Shown here: piece by piece, positions 5,951 through 10,994 of the stretch
Layout of the letters: the number at the start of each line of letters is the position of its first letter
Position numbering within the stretch: the stretch's first letter is position 1
Assembly: GCA_964516605.1 (NCBI GenBank)
Contig: CAZFAA010000062.1
Coordinates: forward strand, 1-10,994
Source of the DNA: GCA-2732805 sp964516605
GTDB lineage: Bacteria > Pseudomonadota > Gammaproteobacteria > Coxiellales > Coxiellaceae
DNA: 10,994 nucleotides
Reading direction: 5' to 3'
Program-made: the position numbers and the translations under genes
The notes under the pieces: generated by a model
Seen by the model: only the letters and a program-made list of their open reading frames with translations
The model's database searches: none
What the model was told of the DNA's origin: nothing

Positions 5951-7486
5951 ATGGCGGGATTTTCCACAGCACGGACACCTTTAATAATGACCTTTTTGTA
6001 CACAAACTCTCAGATACGTGAGCTGGAGGCGTTGACTCTATCTGAGCAAATCGATACGGAAGAAGGGCTAATGGAAAAGGCGGGATTAGCTGCGTTTAAT
6101 ACACTGCAAGCAGTCTGGCCCGAAGCGCGCCATATCGTTATTGTGTGTGGCAAAGGTAATAATGGCGGTGATGCATGGGTGCTGGCGCGTTTAGCGTATG
6201 CAGCACAATTGCAGGTGAGCGTGTATACGATCGGCACTAGTGATGAGTATCGGGGTGCTGCGTTGTGGGCTTACACGCGCGCAATGGACACCGGCGTGAC
6301 GTATTTCCCTTATGATGCATCTGTGCATTTTACAGGCGATGTATTGGTGGATGGTTTGCTTGGAAGCGGTTTACGTGGGGAAGTTAAAGAGCCTTTTAGT
6401 AATTGTATTGAAGCGATCAATGCGTCACACATTCCCGTGTTGGCGTTGGATGTGCCCTCGGGGGTAGAGGTTGATACCGGTTGTGCCGTAGGGCCTGCGG
6501 TTCAAGCAAACGTGACACTCACTTTTATTGGTTTAAAACAAGGCTTGTTTACACACACTGCGCACGCACTGTGTGGTGAGTTACGTGTTGATACTTTATC
6601 TATTCCTAAAGACGTCTTTGTGAAAGTAGAGCATTCAGCAGAATTGCTGACGTGTGATGATATTAAGCCTTTACTGCCAAGGCGCACGCGCGATGCGCAT
6701 AAGGGGGATTACGGGCATGTGTGTGTGATCGGTGGCGATTACGGTATGGGTGGTGCTGTGCGTATGGCGGCCGAGTCGGCTATGCGGATTGGTGCTGGAT
6801 TGGTGACCGTTGCAACACGTCCAGAACATGTGTGCGTTGTTACGGGGATGCGTCCTGAAGTCATGTGTCATCGCTGTTGCAATGCCGAAGATTTACTTGA
6901 AATTCTTAAACGGGCTACCACGATTGTAATAGGTCCAGGTTTGGGTAAATCAGAGTGGGCGCAAGAATTATTACGTGTTGTATTAGAAAGCCCCTTACCC
7001 AAAGTATTGGATGCCGATGCCTTAAATATGTTGAGTGAAATGCCCCGACCTAGTCGTGATTGGGTTTTAACGCCACATCCGGGTGAGGCAGCGCGTTTAT
7101 TGCATTGCGGCGTTGGCGATGTGCAACGCAATCGCTTTCAAGCGGCGCATGAATTACAGCATCAATACGATGGCGTGGTGGTTCTAAAAGGTGCAGGAAC
7201 GATTATCGCAGGACCAAGTGACATTCCGTATGTGTGTCCAGCCGGCAATCCTGGCATGGCAACGGCGGGGATGGGTGATATTTTAAGTGGCATGATTGGT
7301 GGTCTTTTAGCACAGGGTTTGGATCTTGAAAGTGCTGCAGAAGCAGGTGTATTTGTTCATGCGAAAGCTGCTGATAAAGCAGCACAAGAGCAAGGTGAGC
7401 GTGGTCTTTTAGCAACGGACGTTTTAAATTATTTACCTGAATTCATTAATCCTTATATGCAATTATCAGTGCGGGATTCATCGTGA
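5951..7486 (+). CDS. nnr: Bifunctional NAD(P)HX epimerase / ADP-dependent NAD(P)HX dehydratase
   Basis: Nnr (YjeF) repairs NADH and NADPH damaged by hydration: the N-terminal domain epimerises R-NAD(P)HX to S, and the C-terminal domain dehydrates the S form with ADP. Both domains are complete in 511 residues. The epimerase has CGKGNNGGDAWVLAR (66-80), DGLLGSGLRG (134-143) and ALDVPSGVEVDTG (165-177). The dehydratase has HKGDYGHVCVIGGDYGMGGA (250-269), GPGLGK (328-333), DADALNML (354-361), TPHPGEAARLL (374-384), VLKGAGT (411-417) and the nucleotide-site loop AGNPGMATAGMGDILSG (431-447) with D443. ATG at 5951 or 5987 are both possible. The second (MTFLYTNSQIRELE) begins where family homology begins, and neither has a strong ribosome-binding site. 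It heads the nnr-tsaE-amiB-mutL operon and its stop overlaps tsaE by 4 nt. Confidence 0.95.
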   Translation: MAGFSTARTPLIMTFLYTNSQIRELEALTLSEQIDTEEGLMEKAGLAAFNTLQAVWPEARHIVIVCGKGNNGGDAWVLARLAYAAQLQVSVYTIGTSDEYRGAALWAYTRAMDTGVTYFPYDASVHFTGDVLVDGLLGSGLRGEVKEPFSNCIEAINASHIPVLALDVPSGVEVDTGCAVGPAVQANVTLTFIGLKQGLFTHTAHALCGELRVDTLSIPKDVFVKVEHSAELLTCDDIKPLLPRRTRDAHKGDYGHVCVIGGDYGMGGAVRMAAESAMRIGAGLVTVATRPEHVCVVTGMRPEVMCHRCCNAEDLLEILKRATTIVIGPGLGKSEWAQELLRVVLESPLPKVLDADALNMLSEMPRPSRDWVLTPHPGEAARLLHCGVGDVQRNRFQAAHELQHQYDGVVVLKGAGTIIAGPSDIPYVCPAGNPGMATAGMGDILSGMIGGLLAQGLDLESAAEAGVFVHAKAADKAAQEQGERGLLATDVLNYLPEFINPYMQLSVRDSS

Positions 7487-7893
7487 AGGTGCAAATCAAT
7501 AGCGCAATACAAATGGAAGCCTTAGGTGGCACGCTGGCGCGTGAACTTAATAAAACACAAAACGTGATTTGTTTAGAGGGTGAGCTCGGGGCTGGTAAAA
7601 CGACTTTAGTGCGTGGTTTTTTGCGTGAATTAGGTTATGCCGGCACGGTTAAAAGTCCAACCTACACCATTGTGGAGTCCTATATTGTTCAGGGTCATAA
7701 AATTTATCATTTCGATCTTTACAGGGTGTCTTCGTTCGAGGAGCTTGAAGACATGGGGTTTGCCGACTATTTTGATGAAGATGCTTGTTGCTTAATCGAG
7801 TGGCCAGGCATTGCAGAAGCTTACTTGCCACCTCAACACAAGTATTGCACAATTGAGATCACCGCAACGGGACGTGATGTGGTGATTCGATAA
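7483..7893 (+). CDS. tsaE: tRNA t6A37 biosynthesis ATPase TsaE
   Basis: TsaE is the P-loop ATPase that, with TsaB and TsaD, is needed to turn over the complex placing threonylcarbamoyl on A37 of ANN-decoding tRNAs. It has 136 residues against about 153 in E. coli. The Walker A motif is GELGAGKTT (33-41). Family blocks SPTYTIVESY (58-67), HFDLYRV (76-82), EELEDMG (86-92) and CLIEWP (103-108) are intact. The start is GTG at 7483, embedded in the end of nnr (GTGA, 4-nt overlap), with GCGGGA about 8 nt upstream. This arrangement suggests translational coupling to nnr. The amiB frame opens one base after the tsaE stop. Confidence 0.95.
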   Translation: MKVQINSAIQMEALGGTLARELNKTQNVICLEGELGAGKTTLVRGFLRELGYAGTVKSPTYTIVESYIVQGHKIYHFDLYRVSSFEELEDMGFADYFDEDACCLIEWPGIAEAYLPPQHKYCTIEITATGRDVVIR

Positions 7894-7907
7894 GATGATT
7901 ATAAAGA

Positions 7908-7914
7908 GGGATGC
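7908..7914 (+). promoter_or_regulatory. Ribosome-binding site that fixes the amiB start at GTG 7919
   Basis: GAGGGAT, preceded by AAA, lies about 8 nt before the in-frame GTG at 7919. The earlier ATG at 7895 has no comparable site. Starting at 7919 also gives a textbook Sec signal peptide beginning Met-Lys-Lys. Confidence 0.6.
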
Positions 7915-7918
7915 AGCA

Positions 7919-9181
7919 GTGAAAAAATGGGTAGACAGATTCGTTTTAAAAGGAGTATTGGCTCTGTTGTTGTTGTGCTGTGTACCCTGTTCTTTTGCTG
8001 ATTCTGTTTTTATTACAAAACTGCGTGTTATTCGCAAACCTCATCATTGGCAATTTGTATTTGATACAACAGCTCCTGTTGCTTGCCGCTCTCAAAACAG
8101 CTCCAATCCAGCGCAAATTGTGTTGGATTGTCAAGGGGTGCATCTGAAGAGTCTGTTTCCGGCAAGTTCGTATGCTTCTACGCCTGTTACCAAGATTCAT
8201 GCCAGGCATGGTGCTCAAAATAACGTACAGCTGACTTTGGATTTGGATCATCCACTTGATCTGCATTTTTTTACATTGCCGGCAGTAGGATCTTATCAGA
8301 ATAGATTGATTGTCGATTTACAAGGACACACAACGCATGCTATTGGTTTTGAGCCACAGCAGGTTCATGCAGCGCCTAAGCCGAAATATTATTTACCGTC
8401 TCATATCATTACAACAAACTCATTGTTGGAAAAGCGCGAACGCCAAGTGATTGTGGTGATTGATCCCGGTCATGGAGGAAAAGACCCTGGCGCTATTGGA
8501 TTGCATGGCACACACGAAAAAGATGTGGTGCTAGCAATTTCTAAAGATTTGCAGCGTGATATTAATCATGTACCCGGGTTTAAAGCAGTCTTAACGCGCG
8601 ACGGTGATTACTTTGTTTCATTGCGTGGACGTCTTGCGTTGGCGCGTCACTATAAAGCAGATATGTTTATTGCAATACATGCTGATGCGTACCGTGATTA
8701 TGCAGCGCAAGGTGTTTCAGTATTTGCGCTATCGCAACGCGGTGCTACCGGTGAAGCGGCACGCTGGCTTGCGGCACGTGAAAACCAATCGGAATTAATG
8801 GGCGGTGTGGAATTACAAGACAAGAGTCAGATGTTGCAGTCGGTATTAATTAATTTATCACAAAGCGCGACCATTCGTTCCAGTTTACAAATAGGTGAGG
8901 ATTTGGTGCACAATATTGGCCAGTTTGCGCAATTGCATCATGGCCATCAAGTGGAGCAAGCGGCCTTTGTCGTCTTAAAATCCCCGGATATTCCTTCTTT
9001 GTTAGTAGAAACAGGGTTTATTTCGAATCGTTTTGAAGAAGCGCGTTTGATGAGTTCAGACTATCAAAACCGCCTTGCGCAATCCATCGCAAATGGAGTG
9101 TGTGAATATTTTGAAAATAGCCCACCGCGTGGCACTGAGCTTGCTGCGCAACAAATGCATTATCGTTATGCACATTCATAA
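7919..9181 (+). CDS. amiB: N-acetylmuramoyl-L-alanine amidase AmiB (septal peptidoglycan amidase)
   Basis: AmiB is a periplasmic zinc amidase that cuts the bond between N-acetylmuramic acid and the stem peptide, splitting septal murein during daughter-cell separation. From GTG 7919 it has 420 residues. A Sec signal peptide covers 1-27 (MKKWVDRF, hydrophobic VLALLLL, likely cleavage SFA/DS). An AMIN domain (about 30-135) targets it to the septum. An Asn/Pro-containing linker precedes the Amidase_3 domain (about 176-400), with Zn ligands H185 (DPGHGG), E200 (THEKD) and H254 (IHADA) and catalytic E364 (VETGFISN). The segment 288-325 (ENQSELMGG to SATIRSSLQ) matches the regulatory helix that blocks the active site until an EnvC- or NlpD-type activator binds. 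There is no LysM domain after the catalytic part. ATG at 7895 would add eight residues and is less likely. Its end overlaps the start of mutL by 14 nt. Confidence 0.93.
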   Translation: MKKWVDRFVLKGVLALLLLCCVPCSFADSVFITKLRVIRKPHHWQFVFDTTAPVACRSQNSSNPAQIVLDCQGVHLKSLFPASSYASTPVTKIHARHGAQNNVQLTLDLDHPLDLHFFTLPAVGSYQNRLIVDLQGHTTHAIGFEPQQVHAAPKPKYYLPSHIITTNSLLEKRERQVIVVIDPGHGGKDPGAIGLHGTHEKDVVLAISKDLQRDINHVPGFKAVLTRDGDYFVSLRGRLALARHYKADMFIAIHADAYRDYAAQGVSVFALSQRGATGEAARWLAARENQSELMGGVELQDKSQMLQSVLINLSQSATIRSSLQIGEDLVHNIGQFAQLHHGHQVEQAAFVVLKSPDIPSLLVETGFISNRFEEARLMSSDYQNRLAQSIANGVCEYFENSPPRGTELAAQQMHYRYAHS

Positions 9182-10988
9182 ACTGGATCAACAGGTAGCG
9201 AACCAAATTGCTGCAGGGGAAGTGGTTGAACGTCCTGCGTCCGTTGTCAAAGAGCTCATTGAAAACAGCTTGGATGCAGGCAGTACGCATATTACAGTTG
9301 AGTTAAGCAAAGGTGGTTTAGAGCTCATTCGCATACGTGATAATGGCTCGGGTATTCATCCAGAGGATTTAGGTCTTGCCCTTGAGCGTCATGCGACCAG
9401 CAAGATTCAGCAGTTTGCAGACTTAGAGCACGTGGTGAGCTTAGGTTTTCGCGGTGAAGCCTTAGCCAGTATCGCCGCTATTTCACGCTTAAAAATAGCC
9501 TCATCGATAGAAGGTGCAGACTCTGGATACAGCATAGTAGCCGAAGGTGGGTATATTAAGGAACGCGATAAGCCGATAGCGCACCCTGTCGGTACAACAA
9601 TTGAGGTGTGTGATCTTTTTTACAATACGCCAGCTCGACGCAAATTTTTACGCACAGAACGCACTGAATTTCAGTATATTGAAGCGATACTGCAACGCCT
9701 TGCTTTAAGTCGTTTTCAGGTAGCGTTTACACTTAAGCACAACGATAAAACGGTTATGGTAGCTGCTAAGGCTGCAACCCAAGCGCTACAAGAAAAACGC
9801 GTGGCGGATGTGTTGGGTAGTAGCTTTATGCAGGAAGCACTGGCCATTGAATTTGAAGCAGCTGGAATACGCATATGGGGTTGGATTGGCTTGCCCGGAT
9901 TCACCCGCAGTCAAGCGGATATGCAGTATTTTTATGTGAATGGGCGCTTTATTCGCGATAAATTGCTCATGCATGCCGCACGCCAAGCGTATCACGATGT
10001 GTTATTTCACGGTCGTCATCCTGCGTATATTTTAAATTTAGAATGCGATCCGGCGATTGTGGATGTGAACGTGCATCCAACCAAGCATGAAGTGCGCTTT
10101 CGCGATTCGCGCACCATTCATGATGTGGTGTTTCGTGCGGTGCACAATGCGTTAGAGCAAGTGCGACCTGGTTCTGCATCGGGTGCCACAGAAAGTCCTG
10201 CAATAGAAGCGGTGGTGGAGCGGCCTGCAATTAAATTTATGCCTGAAGTAATGTCATCTAACCCAATAGTTCGGCAGGATAATTTTACATTTACAGCACG
10301 CGAGCAATTAAACAGTTATAAGAGATTTTATGATAAGGCTGAAGCACTCGCTGATGTGGCGGTTGCCAGCACCTCTACAGAAACGGATACTCGAAGTCAG
10401 CAAGCCCCTGCTCTGGGTACACCGATTGCACAGTTACACGATATTTATATTTTGTCGCAAACAGAGCAGGGATTGATTATTGTCGATATGCACGCCGCGC
10501 ATGAGCGTATTGTGTATGAGCGCTTAAAAAAGCAACTAAATGAAACAAAGCTTGCGTGTGAGCACTTATTGATACCTTTAAGTATCACTTTAAATAATAA
10601 AGAAATGCAGTGTTGGCAAGAACATAATGGTGTTTTATTGAGTGTTGGGTTACACACCGAGCAAATGGGTGATCAGTGTATTGTGGTACGCGAACTGCCT
10701 TTATTACTTAAAAATAAAGATATAGCGCAATTGATTAAAGATGTATTGGCCGATTTAGTAGTACACAACCATTCACGGCGTTTAGAAGAAAGCATCAATG
10801 CTATTCTTGGAACGATGGCGTGCCATGCAGCGGTGCGTGCACACCATAAATTGACGATTACTGAGATGGCAGCGTTATTGCGCGATATGGAAACCACGGA
10901 AAACAGTGGTTGTTGTAATCACGGCAGACCAACGTGGACGGCCATTTCATTACACGAATTGGATAAGTTGTTTTTGCGGGGTAAATAA
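9168..10988 (+). CDS. mutL: DNA mismatch repair protein MutL, endonuclease type
   Basis: MutL links MutS mismatch recognition to strand incision and removal. From ATG 9168 it has 606 residues; the frame is open further left, but MHIHKLDQQVANQIAAGEVV is the family N-terminus. The GHKL ATPase (about 1-330) has E29 in KELIENSLDAG, DNGSGI (58-63), LGFRGEALASI (92-102), GTT (142-144), FYNTPARRKFL (151-161) and VNVHPTKHEVRF (300-311). A variable linker spans about 335-415. The C-terminal domain carries metal-site motifs DMHAAHERIVYE (440-451), ACHAAVR (551-557) and CNHGRPTW (583-590), as in nicking MutL proteins of bacteria without MutH. The clamp-binding motif reads EHLLIP (465-470), Glu in place of the usual Gln. 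There is no ribosome-binding site, so it is probably coupled to amiB by the 14-nt overlap. miaA usually follows. Confidence 0.96.
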   Translation: MHIHKLDQQVANQIAAGEVVERPASVVKELIENSLDAGSTHITVELSKGGLELIRIRDNGSGIHPEDLGLALERHATSKIQQFADLEHVVSLGFRGEALASIAAISRLKIASSIEGADSGYSIVAEGGYIKERDKPIAHPVGTTIEVCDLFYNTPARRKFLRTERTEFQYIEAILQRLALSRFQVAFTLKHNDKTVMVAAKAATQALQEKRVADVLGSSFMQEALAIEFEAAGIRIWGWIGLPGFTRSQADMQYFYVNGRFIRDKLLMHAARQAYHDVLFHGRHPAYILNLECDPAIVDVNVHPTKHEVRFRDSRTIHDVVFRAVHNALEQVRPGSASGATESPAIEAVVERPAIKFMPEVMSSNPIVRQDNFTFTAREQLNSYKRFYDKAEALADVAVASTSTETDTRSQQAPALGTPIAQLHDIYILSQTEQGLIIVDMHAAHERIVYERLKKQLNETKLACEHLLIPLSITLNNKEMQCWQEHNGVLLSVGLHTEQMGDQCIVVRELPLLLKNKDIAQLIKDVLADLVVHNHSRRLEESINAILGTMACHAAVRAHHKLTITEMAALLRDMETTENSGCCNHGRPTWTAISLHELDKLFLRGK

Positions 10989-10994
10989 AGCGCT

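Noticed and set aside
9075..9167. A 31-residue N-terminal extension of MutL
   Set aside because: It lies inside amiB in another frame and is absent from the MutL family, whose N-terminus matches ATG 9168.
1..10994. Mobile elements, CRISPR arrays, tRNA or rRNA genes, phage genes
   Set aside because: No transposase or integrase motifs, no regularly spaced repeats, and no tRNA cloverleaf or rRNA-like segment was found by reading both strands.

Overview
The window is a stretch of ordinary bacterial chromosome of moderate GC (mid-40s percent by eye). The proteins look gammaproteobacterial: RNase R, TrhP (YegQ) and QueG align closely with what I recall of the E. coli proteins. The right half has the classic gammaproteobacterial order queG(divergent)-nnr-tsaE-amiB-mutL. 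MutL carries the endonuclease motifs typical of gammaproteobacteria without MutH, so the source is not an enteric bacterium. A Pseudomonas- or Legionellales-like lineage fits; this is inference, and I cannot name a genus.

Layout, left to right. (1) 3-2081 (+) is rnr. Its first ~21 codons lie outside the window and it has no lysine-rich tail. (2) 2085-2756 (-) is a low-complexity acidic/basic protein of unknown function with three copies of an LQxLVxS motif. (3) 2827-4146 (-) is trhP (yegQ), a U32-family tRNA U34 hydroxylation protein. A TAA stop sits exactly where its conserved N-terminal PELLSPAG motif should begin. (4) 4147-4297 is a divergent intergenic region with one candidate promoter per strand. 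(5) 4298-4873 (+) is an unrecognised 191-residue protein whose 3' end overlaps that of queG. (6) 4845-5894 (-) is queG. (7) 5951-10988 (+) is an operon: nnr, tsaE, amiB and mutL, with overlapping or nearly abutting ends. In relatives miaA-hfq-hflX usually follow, just beyond the right edge.

Functionally the core genes are housekeeping. They cover structured-RNA decay (RNase R), tRNA anticodon-loop modification (TrhP at U34, QueG for queuosine at G34, TsaE for t6A37), repair of hydrated NAD(P)H (Nnr), septal peptidoglycan splitting (AmiB) and mismatch repair (MutL). No phage, transposon, CRISPR array, rRNA or tRNA gene was seen. The lineage-specific interest lies in the two unknown proteins (2085-2756 and 4298-4873), which sit between conserved genes, and in the damaged trhP start. 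I see no convincing new multi-gene system.
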